Origin: Bacteroidota bacterium
GTDB taxonomy: Bacteria; Bacteroidota; Bacteroidia; Chitinophagales; Chitinophagaceae
NCBI GenBank assembly: GCA_018267725.1
Contig: JAFDXY010000011.1
Location: forward strand, 1-64,000
Length of the DNA stretch: 64,000 nucleotides
Direction of reading: 5' to 3'
Part shown: piece after piece, positions 44,009-52,145 of the stretch
Position numbering within the stretch: the stretch's first letter is position 1
Layout: each line of letters opens with the position of its first letter
Notes under the pieces: generated by a model
Told to the model about the DNA's origin: nothing
What the model saw: the letters and a program-made list of their open reading frames with translations, nothing else
Databases searched by the model: none
Translations under genes and position numbers: made by a program

Positions 44009-44308
44009 TTATTCGTTTAATTTGTTTTTCAAGTCCATTCGTTCGTGTAAAATTCTTATTATTTCAATTTCTTGTTCATTAATAACTTGATAGAAAATTA
44101 TGTGTTTACCTGTTCTCAGTCCTAGTAAGTTACTGTTTATATTTTCATATACTTTCCCAAGTTCTGGATTTTTCCCAATTTGGGTACAAGCAAATTTCAA
44201 AGTTGCATAATATTTGTCTGCCTGTTTTTCCGACCATTCTTTAAAAGTGTAAGTCCAAATATCATTCAAGTCGTTAATGGCTTCTTGTCGTAAAATAACT
44301 TTAGCCAT
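44009..44308 (-). CDS. RelE/ParE family toxin
   Basis: This 99-residue toxin of the RelE/ParE superfamily has the ParE-like N-terminus MAKVILRQEAINDLNDIWTYT, the central NPELGKVYENI...LLGLRTGKHIIFYQV and the C-terminal IEIIRILHERMD. ParE members poison gyrase and RelE members cleave mRNA; pairing with a ParD-type antitoxin favours the ParE group. It overlaps the antitoxin gene by 8 bp, so the pair is coupled. It lies beside the MITE-like element, within the accessory stretch. Confidence 0.92.
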   Translation of the reverse strand: MAKVILRQEAINDLNDIWTYTFKEWSEKQADKYYATLKFACTQIGKNPELGKVYENINSNLLGLRTGKHIIFYQVINEQEIEIIRILHERMDLKNKLNE

Positions 44309-44549
44309 TTTTTACTTTTTCTTCTTTTAGTTTTTTCAAATTTTCTTTAAAGTCGAAATTTTCAACTCTTGGGCTATCTAATCCTTCTTGAATAGCATTT
44401 CTCAAAGCAATAAGTTTGCTTTCTTCATCTTCTAAAAGTCGAAGCCCTGCACGAACAACTTCGCTTACATTTTTGTAGCGTCCTGCTGATACTTGGCTAC
44501 TTACAAAATTGTCAAAATAATTCCCAAGCGATATTGATGTATTTTTCAT
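44301..44549 (-). CDS. ParD-type antitoxin
   Basis: This 82-residue ribbon-helix-helix protein has MKNTSISLGNYFDNFVSSQVSAGRYKNVSEVVRAGLRLLEDEE (family core GRYKNVSEVVRAGLRLLE). A flexible acidic/basic C-terminal tail, which should wrap the toxin, follows. It precedes and overlaps the toxin gene, the usual order for parDE, and probably represses its own promoter. The 262-bp gap upstream contains repeat R4 and no further gene. Confidence 0.93.
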   Translation of the reverse strand: MKNTSISLGNYFDNFVSSQVSAGRYKNVSEVVRAGLRLLEDEESKLIALRNAIQEGLDSPRVENFDFKENLKKLKEEKVKNG

Positions 44550-44655
44550 TGTTTTAAACTTTCTTCAAAGTTACCAAAAATTGGTAAATACACAAGTGTA
44601 TCGTTTATATTTTTCGAGTTTAACTTTAGTCTAAATGCAGTTCTGTGAAATTGCT

Positions 44656-44748
44656 GCTAACTCTAAAATATGAATAAATTTATGAATATTTTTTTCTTTG
44701 TAATTTCTAATGTTATGTTGTTGCTGAGGAAAACTAACAACGGCTAAA
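44656..44748. repeat. Dispersed repeat, copy R4
   Basis: This 93-bp element starts GCTAACTCTAAAATATG and ends CTAACAACGGCTAAAA, in direct orientation and largely identical to R5 (46786-46880). It includes the block TTTATGAATATTTTTTTCTTT and an imperfect GTTGTTG...AACAAC hairpin. It separates the ParDE module from the AHSA1/ArsR module. Confidence 0.8.
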
Positions 44749-44811
44749 AGTATAGCAATTATTAATATGGGTTTGGGGTTATTAAATCCATTAAACACTC
44801 TTTTCATTGTG

Positions 44812-45306
44812 TTACTTTTTTAAAGTGGTTAATAATTCATTTAGTTCATTTAAGGTAGCAGTAAATCCTTCTTTGAAGCCCATCTCAATCATTTTTTCCA
44901 TTCTTTCAAGTGAATCATTGTAAATAGTAATGCTCAGTTTTGTCTTTTCATTTTGCTCTGTGAAAGTTAAATCCCAATCAGAGCCGGGTAACATTGGGTT
45001 TTCATCTTTGTCTGCAAAAGCATTTAGATATTTGATATTGCTTTTGGGAGTAATAGCAGTGTATTTATGTATTGCCCACATTTCATTTCCTTCGGGGCTT
45101 ACCATGGCATAAAATCTTCGTCCGCCTACTTTAAAGTCCATAACTTTTGTTCTTGATTCAAAAGGTTTTGGTGCCCACCATTGGTCAAGAATTTCTTGTT
45201 TTGTAAAGGCATCCCAAACCAATGATAGGTCGGCTGCAAATTCTCTGGTTATAAAAACTGTTTTTGTTGTTTTGTCAACTGTGAAGTCAAATAATAGATT
45301 ATTCAT
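44812..45306 (-). CDS. SRPBCC / AHSA1-type START-like protein
   Basis: This 164-residue helix-grip protein of the AHSA1/SRPBCC group has [28 protein letters not shown] (key residues [14 protein letters not shown]), [23 protein letters not shown] and the C-terminal [15 protein letters not shown]. Members bind hydrophobic ligands; the function here is unknown. It is coupled by a 4-bp ATGA overlap to an upstream ArsR-type regulator, a very common pair, so its expression is probably controlled by that repressor. Confidence 0.9.
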   Translation of the reverse strand: MNNLLFDFTVDKTTKTVFITREFAADLSLVWDAFTKQEILDQWWAPKPFESRTKVMDFKVGGRRFYAMVSPEGNEMWAIHKYTAITPKSNIKYLNAFADKDENPMLPGSDWDLTFTEQNEKTKLSITIYNDSLERMEKMIEMGFKEGFTATLNELNELLTTLKK

Positions 45307-45623
45307 TTTTTTTGTTTTTTTATTGTTGATAATAATTTGTCTAATTGGTTGAATTTAGTTTCCCAAATTTTGCGGAACTGCTCAAGCCACTTGTCTATTT
45401 CTTTCATTTTGTCAATTTCAAGAGAGTAATAAATTTCTCTTCCTTTTTGTTCTTGTTTTACGATTTCACATTCTGTTAAAATGCGTAAATGTTTTGACAC
45501 AGCCTGTCGTGTTGTATTAAAATTGTTGGCAATGGCATTTGGTGTCATTGCTTGTAATGCAATTAAGACGATGATGGCTCGTCTTGTTGGGTCTGCAACT
45601 GCTTGAAAAATATCTCGTCTCAT
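45303..45623 (-). CDS. ArsR-family transcriptional regulator
   Basis: This 106-residue winged-helix protein starts [21 protein letters not shown], with the recognition helix region [18 protein letters not shown] and wing [17 protein letters not shown]. The metal-binding ELCVCDL motif of ArsR/SmtB is absent, as is usual for members paired with AHSA1-type proteins. It probably represses this two-gene operon. The gap 45624-45830 holds a GTTAGCGGT word at 45789-45797 that is inverted at 46783-46791. Confidence 0.93.
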   Translation of the reverse strand: MRRDIFQAVADPTRRAIIVLIALQAMTPNAIANNFNTTRQAVSKHLRILTECEIVKQEQKGREIYYSLEIDKMKEIDKWLEQFRKIWETKFNQLDKLLSTIKKQKK

Positions 45624-45830
45624 TTATCTGTTTATTTATTTGTGAAACTAATCGGTTGCAAATATATGTGCAACTTTTCGGTTTCACAAATTTATTTTAA
45701 AAATTATTTTTTAAGAGGAGATATGAGGAAGTTTGAAGTTGTAGGGTGTTGCCGAAGGCGGGGTTTTTAGCACTATTGTTGATACGATGTTAGCGGTTCG
45801 GCTTTCTTTTCTGTCGTGTTTTTTCTGTCA

Positions 45831-46742
45831 TTATAAGTTCTTTAAAAAGTCGTCTTCAGATAAAATTTCGAGTGTCGAACCTTTCTCTATTTGCTTAATT
45901 GCCTTTTCTTGTTTACTACTCATTCCGTCATCTCCAACAACTCTGTAATCTTGTTGTCCAACAATTAAAAAATCTGTGTCTTTGGTAACGCTATTTCCAA
46001 TTATCCCACCAATGTCAGCAATAGTTTGTTGGGCTTCTGCACGAACCATTGAAGATAACGCACCTGTAAAAACAACTGTCCTGCCGTAAAAGATACTGTC
46101 AGGATTATGCTTCGTTGGGTCTCCAACAATTTTTGTTAGGTCTTTTGCTTTATAAATTCTTTTCGTTTCGGAAGGTCTGTAACCACCGTCAAAAAGTTGT
46201 CCGATAGTTGTTTTTAGTTTTTCAGGAAAATCGTCAAGCGATGAAACTCCGGCAATTTCAAAAGCCTTTAAAGTCAGTTCAGCCGTTGCTTTACTGTCTG
46301 CACCTGCTCTGTGGTGATTAAGGTCAATGTTGTTTACTTTACAAAGTGTTTTTAAATCATATGCTGGAAGTCCTTGCCAAACTTTTTTAGAAAAAATGTA
46401 ACTGCAAGAATAATTTAAGGTTGGAAATGGTAAGTGATACGCTTCAAGTGTTCTGCGTAAAACACTAATATCAAATCCTGCATTATGAGCAATTAAAAAT
46501 TTGTTCTCAACAAGAGGTTTTATTTCAGTCCATAATTCATTAAACTCGGGTTTGTCCGCAACGTGTTCGGGTCTAATTCCGTGGATTAAAATATTGAAAT
46601 AGTCAAATTCGTCATACATTGGTTTGATTAACCAAGATTTAGTATCAACTATTTGTCCGCCTTCAACAAACGTCAAACCAATTTCACAAGGGCTGTCTCG
46701 TTGTGCAGTTGCTGTTTCAAAATCTATTGTTATAAATTCCAT
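45831..46742 (-). CDS. DnaQ-type 3'-5' exonuclease fused to a BRCT domain
   Basis: In this 303-residue protein, residues 1-170 are a DEDDh exonuclease: ExoI FITIDFETATAQ, ExoII FLIAHNAGFDISVLRR, ExoIII HHRAGADSKATAELTLKA. The last 85 residues form a BRCT domain of DNA-ligase/RFC type (GRTVVFTGALSSMVRAEAQQTIADIGG and TDFLIVGQQDY). It probably acts in DNA repair or replication editing. It is flanked by inverted GTTAGCGGT words and repeat R5, which marks it as a separable module. Its DNA is more GC-rich than the neighbouring core genes. Confidence 0.92.
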   Translation of the reverse strand: MEFITIDFETATAQRDSPCEIGLTFVEGGQIVDTKSWLIKPMYDEFDYFNILIHGIRPEHVADKPEFNELWTEIKPLVENKFLIAHNAGFDISVLRRTLEAYHLPFPTLNYSCSYIFSKKVWQGLPAYDLKTLCKVNNIDLNHHRAGADSKATAELTLKAFEIAGVSSLDDFPEKLKTTIGQLFDGGYRPSETKRIYKAKDLTKIVGDPTKHNPDSIFYGRTVVFTGALSSMVRAEAQQTIADIGGIIGNSVTKDTDFLIVGQQDYRVVGDDGMSSKQEKAIKQIEKGSTLEILSEDDFLKNL

Positions 46743-46785
46743 CTTTGTCTGTCGTTAATTTTTAGCACGATCTTTTAAGCTGACC

Positions 46786-46880
46786 GCTAACCCTCAAATA
46801 TACGTGAGTTTATGAATATTTTTTTCTTTATAATATCTAATATTTTGTTGTTGATGAGGGACACCAACAATGGCTAAAAA
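46786..46880. repeat. Dispersed repeat, copy R5
   Basis: This 95-bp direct copy of R4 starts GCTAACCCTCAAATATACG and ends ACCAACAATGGCTAAAAA, with the same TTTATGAATATTTTTTTCTTT block. It lies between the exonuclease gene and the terminator of the M28 peptidase gene and forms the right edge of the accessory stretch. Confidence 0.8.
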
Positions 46881-46891
46881 CATATCAACAA

Positions 46892-46920
46892 AAAAGGTCA
46901 TGCAAATAACATGACCTTTT
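46892..46920 (-). terminator. Terminator of the M28 peptidase gene
   Basis: The 11-bp arms AAAAGGTCATG and CATGACCTTTT surround a 7-nt loop. On the minus strand a T-rich run follows. It lies 20 bp after the peptidase stop. Confidence 0.85.
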
Positions 46921-46940
46921 AATTTTAGTTTAAGAAATGT

Positions 46941-48551
46941 TTAGAACATTCTAAAACCCTGAACTGGTTTTTCTAATTTTTTTCTGGGAAGTTTTGCATC
47001 GCGTTGTGCAGCATCATAAACAAAAGCTGCTACAATAGTTGCAATTTGTTTAAGATCGCTTTCACTTAAATGATCATATACATCCATATTACTATGGTGT
47101 GTTCTGTTATCATATTCCATTTCATCTTGAATAAATTGAAAACCGGGCAATCCAACTCCGTCAAAAGATTGATGGTCTGTACCGCCCGTATTGCTTATAG
47201 TTACAGTTCCTTCGGTTAAATCTTTTAAAGGTGCAAACCATTGTTTAAAAATATCTCTGCATGCTTCGTTTCCTTGTAAATAAATACCACGAATTTTTCC
47301 TGTACCATTATCTATATTAAAATAAGTAGAAAATTTTTCGTGTGCAGGAAATAATTTGTATCCGTTTGCTTGGGTAGTATCGGCGTAACCAAATGTTTTC
47401 TTTACATATCCGCGAGACCCTAATAAACCTTCTTCTTCGCCACTCCATAAACCAATGCGTATAGTTCTTTTAGGTTGAATGCCTAAGGTTTTTATAATAC
47501 GTAAAGCTTCTATCATTACTGCACTGCCTGCTGCATTATCGGTAGCTCCGGTTCCGGTATGCCAGCTATCTAAATGTCCGCCAATCATTACCACTTCATC
47601 TTTTAGTGTTGGGTCTGTTCCGGGAATTTCTCCAACAACATTATAGCCTTGTAAATCTTTGGTTTGAAATTTTGTTTTTACATCAATATCAAATTTTACG
47701 GGTGTACCTGCTTTTGCTAAACGAAGTATGGTGTTGTAATCTTCCAATCCTACAACCATATCTAAAAAGTTTTCAGGGTCTTTTGCTTTATAACCACCGC
47801 CACCTTGTGCAAACAAAGTACCATCGTGGTTTTTAGGACCTGTACTTAAAATAGCAATGGCACCTTCTTCAACTGCCATCTTTTTTAATAAATTTGCCAT
47901 ACGTGCACCACCACCACGGCGTTGCATATTTTCTCTAAACTTTCTCATAGCTGCAGTATCATTAGGATTTGGTGGTTGAAAGCCACCGCGACCAGCAGCA
48001 GGTTTTGCGGCTTCCATTTCATTTAATTCGGCATCAGTATATCTTGAAGCATCTGGTTTAAAACTTAATTTGTATGCAACAGGGGCATCAAGAATTAAAA
48101 TTTTTCCTTTCAATTGACCTTTGTATTTTTCTAAATCGGCAGAATCTTTTGCATCAATAACCAATACATCGGCTGTTTTTAAACCTTTTGTTCCGCCGCA
48201 CCAAGCTTTGGGATAAGCAGTTAATGGTTTATAATATGGTGCTGTAATAGCCAAATAAGTTTTTTCTAAATCCCATCCTTTTCCAAATTCTCCCCAAGGG
48301 TCAATAGCTACATTTTTTAATCCCCATCCATCTAAAGTTTGTTTAACGTAATTGGCTGCACGAAAAAATCCGGCAGAGTTGGTAAGCCTGTTACCGTTAG
48401 CATCTGTTAAGTGATAAGCAATATCCATTACTTTAGAATGGTTCATTCCTTCATCTTTTATTTTTTGCATCATAGCAACATCAACCTTTTCAGTTTGTGC
48501 CTGCAATAAAAACGGAATGGCAATTACTGAACTTAAAATAAATTTTCTCAT
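46941..48551 (-). CDS. Secreted M28 family zinc peptidase
   Basis: This 536-residue protein has signal peptide MRKFILSSVIAIPFLLQAQ. A protease-associated (PA)-type region (residues of about 130-290) contains a Gly/Arg-rich insertion (AAKPAAGRGGFQPPNP and RRGGGARM). The M28 catalytic domain follows, with zinc ligands in IGGHLDSWHTGTGATDNAAG, WSGEEEGLLGSRG and a late TGGTDHQSFDGVGLPGF and THHSNMDVYD. It is likely a periplasmic aminopeptidase or carboxypeptidase. It is a single gene with its own terminator, divergent from the SpoU methyltransferase gene. Confidence 0.94.
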   Translation of the reverse strand: MRKFILSSVIAIPFLLQAQTEKVDVAMMQKIKDEGMNHSKVMDIAYHLTDANGNRLTNSAGFFRAANYVKQTLDGWGLKNVAIDPWGEFGKGWDLEKTYLAITAPYYKPLTAYPKAWCGGTKGLKTADVLVIDAKDSADLEKYKGQLKGKILILDAPVAYKLSFKPDASRYTDAELNEMEAAKPAAGRGGFQPPNPNDTAAMRKFRENMQRRGGGARMANLLKKMAVEEGAIAILSTGPKNHDGTLFAQGGGGYKAKDPENFLDMVVGLEDYNTILRLAKAGTPVKFDIDVKTKFQTKDLQGYNVVGEIPGTDPTLKDEVVMIGGHLDSWHTGTGATDNAAGSAVMIEALRIIKTLGIQPKRTIRIGLWSGEEEGLLGSRGYVKKTFGYADTTQANGYKLFPAHEKFSTYFNIDNGTGKIRGIYLQGNEACRDIFKQWFAPLKDLTEGTVTISNTGGTDHQSFDGVGLPGFQFIQDEMEYDNRTHHSNMDVYDHLSESDLKQIATIVAAFVYDAAQRDAKLPRKKLEKPVQGFRMF

Positions 48552-48627
48552 ATGTGTTAATTTTATTTGAGTATTTGGAAAGGTAAAAAAAGAATAATTG
48601 AAATAAAATAAAATCGGTTAAATGGTT

Positions 48628-48658
48628 TTTGTATAAGTTGAATAGCCATCTAAATTTG
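48628..48658 (+). promoter_or_regulatory. Consensus promoter of the SpoU methyltransferase gene
   Basis: TTTG (48628-48631), a 19-bp spacer and TAAATTTG (48651-48658) match the Bacteroidota consensus exactly. The ATG at 48663 follows after 4 nt, the same geometry as at hisL, so the mRNA is probably leaderless. Confidence 0.75.
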
Positions 48659-48662
48659 CAAC

Positions 48663-49190
48663 ATGCATAAACTAAGCATGGATGAATTAGGCCGAAAAAC
48701 GGTTGATGAATTTAAAGAAGCATTTAAAACTCCTGTTGTTGTTGTATTAGATAATATTCGCAGCATGCACAACGTAGGCAGCGTATTTAGAACAAGCGAT
48801 GCTTTTTTAATAGAAGCTATTTGCCTTTGTGGCTTTACACCACAACCACCACATAGAGATATTCATAAAACTGCTTTAGGTGCAACAGAAACAGTTGATT
48901 GGTTTTATTTTGAAAATACAAAAGAGGCAGTTTTTGCATTAAAAGAAAAAGGTTATTGTTTATTTGCAGTTGAACAAACCACTACAAGCATTTCATTAGA
49001 AAAATTTAATGCCTCTAATTACAAAAAATTAGCAGTTGTTTTTGGTAACGAAGTAGAAGGTGTAGATAGTGAAGTGATTAAATTGTGTGAAGGCTGTATA
49101 GAAATACCACAAGAAGGTATGAAACATTCTTTAAACATTTCGGTAGCTGCGGGTATTGTATTATGGAAATTATTTGAATCAAAATTGTAA
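48663..49190 (+). CDS. SpoU-family RNA methyltransferase
   Basis: This 175-residue knotted SPOUT methyltransferase has VVVVLDNIRSMHNVGSVFRTSDAF (conserved Asn and Arg of motif 1), LAVVFGNEVEGVDSEVI as the SAM loop, and IEIPQEGMKHSLNISVAAGIVLW as motif 3. It methylates tRNA or rRNA, probably at a ribose 2'-OH. The exact target is unknown because it lacks an RNA-binding N-terminal domain. It is followed by the prenyltransferase gene with a one-base TAATG overlap. Confidence 0.93.
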   Translation: MHKLSMDELGRKTVDEFKEAFKTPVVVVLDNIRSMHNVGSVFRTSDAFLIEAICLCGFTPQPPHRDIHKTALGATETVDWFYFENTKEAVFALKEKGYCLFAVEQTTTSISLEKFNASNYKKLAVVFGNEVEGVDSEVIKLCEGCIEIPQEGMKHSLNISVAAGIVLWKLFESKL

Positions 49191-50062
49191 TGAGTACTGT
49201 AAAAAATTATTTATCCTTAGTAAAATTTTCTCATACCATTTTTGCAATGCCCTTTGCATTAATTGGTTTTTGTTTAGGCATCATTAATATAACAACAATT
49301 AATAATCAACAAATAATTATTAAATTTATTTTAGTTATCATTTGCATGATTTCGGCACGCAGTGCAGCCATGGCTTTCAACAGATATTTAGATAGAAGTT
49401 TTGACGAAAAAAATCCTCGTACTGCCATTCGTGAAATTCCCAAAGGAATTATTTCTGCAAACAATGCATTACGTTTTGTAATTCTATCATCAAGCATTTT
49501 TGTTCTTGCAACTTATTTTATTAATACTATTTGTTTTTATTTATCGCCCATTGCATTGTTTGTTATTTTGTTTTATAGTTATACCAAAAGGTTTACAGCT
49601 TTATGTCATTTAGTTTTAGGTATTGGTTTATCGTTAGCACCAATTGGTGCGTACTTAGCCGTTACAGATAATTTTAATTTATTACCATTACTATTTTCTT
49701 TTACAGTAATTTTTTGGGTAAGTGGTTTTGATATTATTTATGCTTTGCAAGATGAAGTTTTTGATAAAGAAAATAAATTGCATTCTATACCCGCCACATT
49801 AGGAAAAGCAAGAGCATTAAGGGTTTCAGAAGTATTACACATTGCAAGTGCAGCCTGTGTTATTTATGCAGGTTACTACGGAAATTTTCATTGGTTGTAT
49901 TGGATTGGAATTGCTGTGTTTGCAGGTATGTTATTATATCAACATTCTATTGTAAAGCCAAATGATTTAAGTAAAGTAAATATTGCATTTATGACAGCTA
50001 ACGGCATTGCAAGTGTTGTATTTGCAGTGTTAGTTATTGCCGATTTATTTATTGTAAAATAG
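49190..50062 (+). CDS. UbiA-family prenyltransferase, probably for menaquinone (MqnP-like)
   Basis: This 290-residue inner-membrane protein has about eight transmembrane helices and the two aspartate-rich UbiA motifs, AFNRYLDRSFDEKNPRT and YALQDEVFDKENKLHS. The closest pattern is the 4-hydroxybenzoate prenyltransferase-like MqnP group, which prenylates the futalosine-route precursor in menaquinone synthesis. That assignment is by pattern only, and no other mqn gene is nearby. It is coupled to the SpoU gene. Confidence 0.88.
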   Translation: MSTVKNYLSLVKFSHTIFAMPFALIGFCLGIINITTINNQQIIIKFILVIICMISARSAAMAFNRYLDRSFDEKNPRTAIREIPKGIISANNALRFVILSSSIFVLATYFINTICFYLSPIALFVILFYSYTKRFTALCHLVLGIGLSLAPIGAYLAVTDNFNLLPLLFSFTVIFWVSGFDIIYALQDEVFDKENKLHSIPATLGKARALRVSEVLHIASAACVIYAGYYGNFHWLYWIGIAVFAGMLLYQHSIVKPNDLSKVNIAFMTANGIASVVFAVLVIADLFIVK

Positions 50063-50101
50063 ATAATACTAAAATTTAGAAATAGCATTTAACTATAAAG
50101 T

Positions 50102-50515
50102 ATGAGTAGAATAATTTGTATTGATTATGGCGGAAAAAGAACAGGGCTGGCAGTTACAGACCCTATGCAAATTATTGCTACTGCATTAACTACTATTGAA
50201 ACAAAAGAATTAATTCCATTTTTAAAAAAATATTTTGTTGCCGAAGAAGTTGAATTAATATTAATTGGAGAGCCTTTAAATTTAGATGATACACCAACAC
50301 ATGCCACTGCTTTGGTGCAACAAGCCATTAAACAATTACAAAAAAATTTCCCCAACATTCCATTAAAAAAAATTGATGAAAGATTTACCTCTAAAATGGC
50401 AAGCAAAGCCATGGTAGAAATGGGCATGAAGAAAAAGCAAAGGCAACAAAAAGGTAATATAGATCAAATAGCAGCCACCATTATGTTGCAAGAATATTTG
50501 CAAAATAATTCGTAA
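50102..50515 (+). CDS. ruvX: RuvX/YqgF family putative Holliday junction resolvase
   Basis: This 137-residue RNase H-fold protein has the first catalytic aspartate in IICIDYGGKRTGLAVTD, the second acidic motif in LILIGEPLNLDDTPT, IDERFTSKMASKAM and the final aspartate in KGNIDQIAATIMLQEYL. Members act in pre-16S rRNA 5' maturation and were predicted as resolvases. The length is typical. It lies 40 bp after the prenyltransferase and 60 bp before def. Confidence 0.95.
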   Translation: MSRIICIDYGGKRTGLAVTDPMQIIATALTTIETKELIPFLKKYFVAEEVELILIGEPLNLDDTPTHATALVQQAIKQLQKNFPNIPLKKIDERFTSKMASKAMVEMGMKKKQRQQKGNIDQIAATIMLQEYLQNNS

Positions 50516-50574
50516 TGCATCTTTATGATTCTTTTAATTTTCAACAATTAAATTTGCAGTTTAATAACATATAA

Positions 50575-51153
50575 ATGATTTATCCAATAGTAGCGTACGG
50601 CACAGAAGTTTTAAGAAAAAAAGCTGAAGATATTACGGCAGGTTATACTAATCTTAAAGATATAATTGAAAGTATGTGGGAAACCATGTATTCCAGCAAT
50701 GGCGTAGGTTTAGCAGCACCACAAATAAACAAAAGTGTTAGATTATTTATAATAGATAGTGCTCAAATTTTTGAAAATATTGATGAAGAAGAGATAGGTA
50801 AATACCCTGATGAACCCGGAACAAAAAAAGTTTTTATTAATCCACAAATAATTGAATTAACAGGAGAAGAATGGAGTTATAACGAAGGTTGTTTAAGTAT
50901 TCCGAAAATTAGAGAAGATGTGTTTAGACCACAAAATGTAACAATAGAATATTTGAATGAAAACTTTGAAAAACAAAAAGAAACTTTTAACGGAATTACC
51001 GGAAGAATTATTCAGCACGAATACGACCATATTGAAGGAAAACTTTTTATTGATTATTTAAAACCATTAAAAAAGAAAATGTTGCAAGGCAAGCTAACAG
51101 ATATTTCAAAAGGAAAAACTAAGGTTGATTATAAAATGTCATTCCCAAAATAA
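50575..51153 (+). CDS. def: Peptide deformylase
   Basis: This enzyme removes the N-formyl group from new proteins. At 192 residues it has all three metal-site motifs: GVGLAAPQ (43-50), EGCLSIP and QHEYDHIEG. It neighbours ruvX, a common arrangement. Its stop overlaps the ATG of the next gene by one base (TAATG). Its DNA also holds a TAAATTTG promoter-like word about 20 bp upstream of the ATG. Confidence 0.97.
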   Translation: MIYPIVAYGTEVLRKKAEDITAGYTNLKDIIESMWETMYSSNGVGLAAPQINKSVRLFIIDSAQIFENIDEEEIGKYPDEPGTKKVFINPQIIELTGEEWSYNEGCLSIPKIREDVFRPQNVTIEYLNENFEKQKETFNGITGRIIQHEYDHIEGKLFIDYLKPLKKKMLQGKLTDISKGKTKVDYKMSFPK

Positions 51154-52121
51154 TGAAGCAAACAATATTTTTTTTATGTGTACTTATTTTATTTCCTGTA
51201 ATTATTTTTTCGCAGGATACTTCTTCATATAATAAAAAAAAAGATACTATTGTTAATGATGGCAATGCCAAACTAACATTGCCTACTGTATTGGTAAGAA
51301 ACAATTTTGATTATAAAAAAGTTTTACATCAAATTCAAGAAGATACCAGCTTTTATAAGGCTTTCCGTAATCTTAGAATATTAAATTATACTTCATACAA
51401 CGATATTAAAATGCTAAATAAAGATGCAAGCATTAAAGCATCTTTACACAGCAAAATTCAGCAGCAACGTAAAAATGGATGTAGAACTATGCAAGTATTA
51501 GAAGAACAAACTACCGGAGATTTTTACGATAGCAAACACAACTATAATTATTTAACTGCCCAATTATACGCTTCACTTTTTTTTACTAAAGGAAGTATTT
51601 GTGGCGAAACAAATATTATAAAAGGTGCTAATATCTCAACCGCTAATACAAGCGGAATTGATAAACATAAAGAGCAATTAAAAATGTTATTCTTCAATCC
51701 GGGCAAAAAAATTCCGGGCATACCTTTTATTGGAGATAAATTAGATTTATATGATGAGCATGCCAAAAAATTATACAATTATAATTTAGATATTGAAGAA
51801 TATAACGGGATAATGTGTTATGTTTTTTCCATTACCCCGAAAGATGATTTAAGTTCTTGGAAAAAAAACGATGTAATTGTAGATGCAATGGTTACAAAGT
51901 TTGACATGCAAACAATGAATGTATTGTATAGAAATTACTCTTTAAGTTACAAAGCAGGCATATATAATTTTAATGTAAGCATGGAAGTTGAAATGCAACA
52001 TTTTGATGACTTAATTGTACCCAAAATTTTACGCTACAAAGGCAATTGGAATGTAATTTTTAAGAAAACCGAAAGAGCCCTATTTACTGCTACTATATTC
52101 AATTTTAAAAAAGAAGATTAA
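51153..52121 (+). CDS. Secreted hypothetical protein coupled to def
   Basis: This 322-residue protein has signal peptide MKQTIFFLCVLILFPVIIFSQ. The mature part has repeated Tyr-rich segments (RNLRILNYTSYNDIKMLNK, VLEEQTTGDFYDSKHNYNY, YNLDIEEYNGIMCYVFSI, VLYRNYSLSYKAGIYNF) and ends in beta-strand-like YKGNWNVIFKKTERALFTATIFNF. This suggests a periplasmic or lipid-binding beta protein, perhaps similar in role to outer-membrane lipoprotein-sorting proteins. I do not recognise a family. Translation is coupled to def by TAATG. Confidence 0.82.
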   Translation: MKQTIFFLCVLILFPVIIFSQDTSSYNKKKDTIVNDGNAKLTLPTVLVRNNFDYKKVLHQIQEDTSFYKAFRNLRILNYTSYNDIKMLNKDASIKASLHSKIQQQRKNGCRTMQVLEEQTTGDFYDSKHNYNYLTAQLYASLFFTKGSICGETNIIKGANISTANTSGIDKHKEQLKMLFFNPGKKIPGIPFIGDKLDLYDEHAKKLYNYNLDIEEYNGIMCYVFSITPKDDLSSWKKNDVIVDAMVTKFDMQTMNVLYRNYSLSYKAGIYNFNVSMEVEMQHFDDLIVPKILRYKGNWNVIFKKTERALFTATIFNFKKED

Positions 52122-52145
52122 AAAATATTAGTAAATATGTTTCAA

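Noticed and set aside
44009..46742. Accessory stretch as a defence island
   Set aside because: One ParDE pair and one exonuclease-BRCT gene are not enough; no restriction, Abi, retron or CBASS-type gene is seen.
44656..46880. R4/R5 and the GTTAGCGGT words as integron attC sites
   Set aside because: The ends GCTAAC and GGCTAAAA do not fit the RYYYAAC/GTTRRRY cores, spacing of inner boxes is wrong, and no integron integrase is present. Only a looser cassette-like role is proposed.
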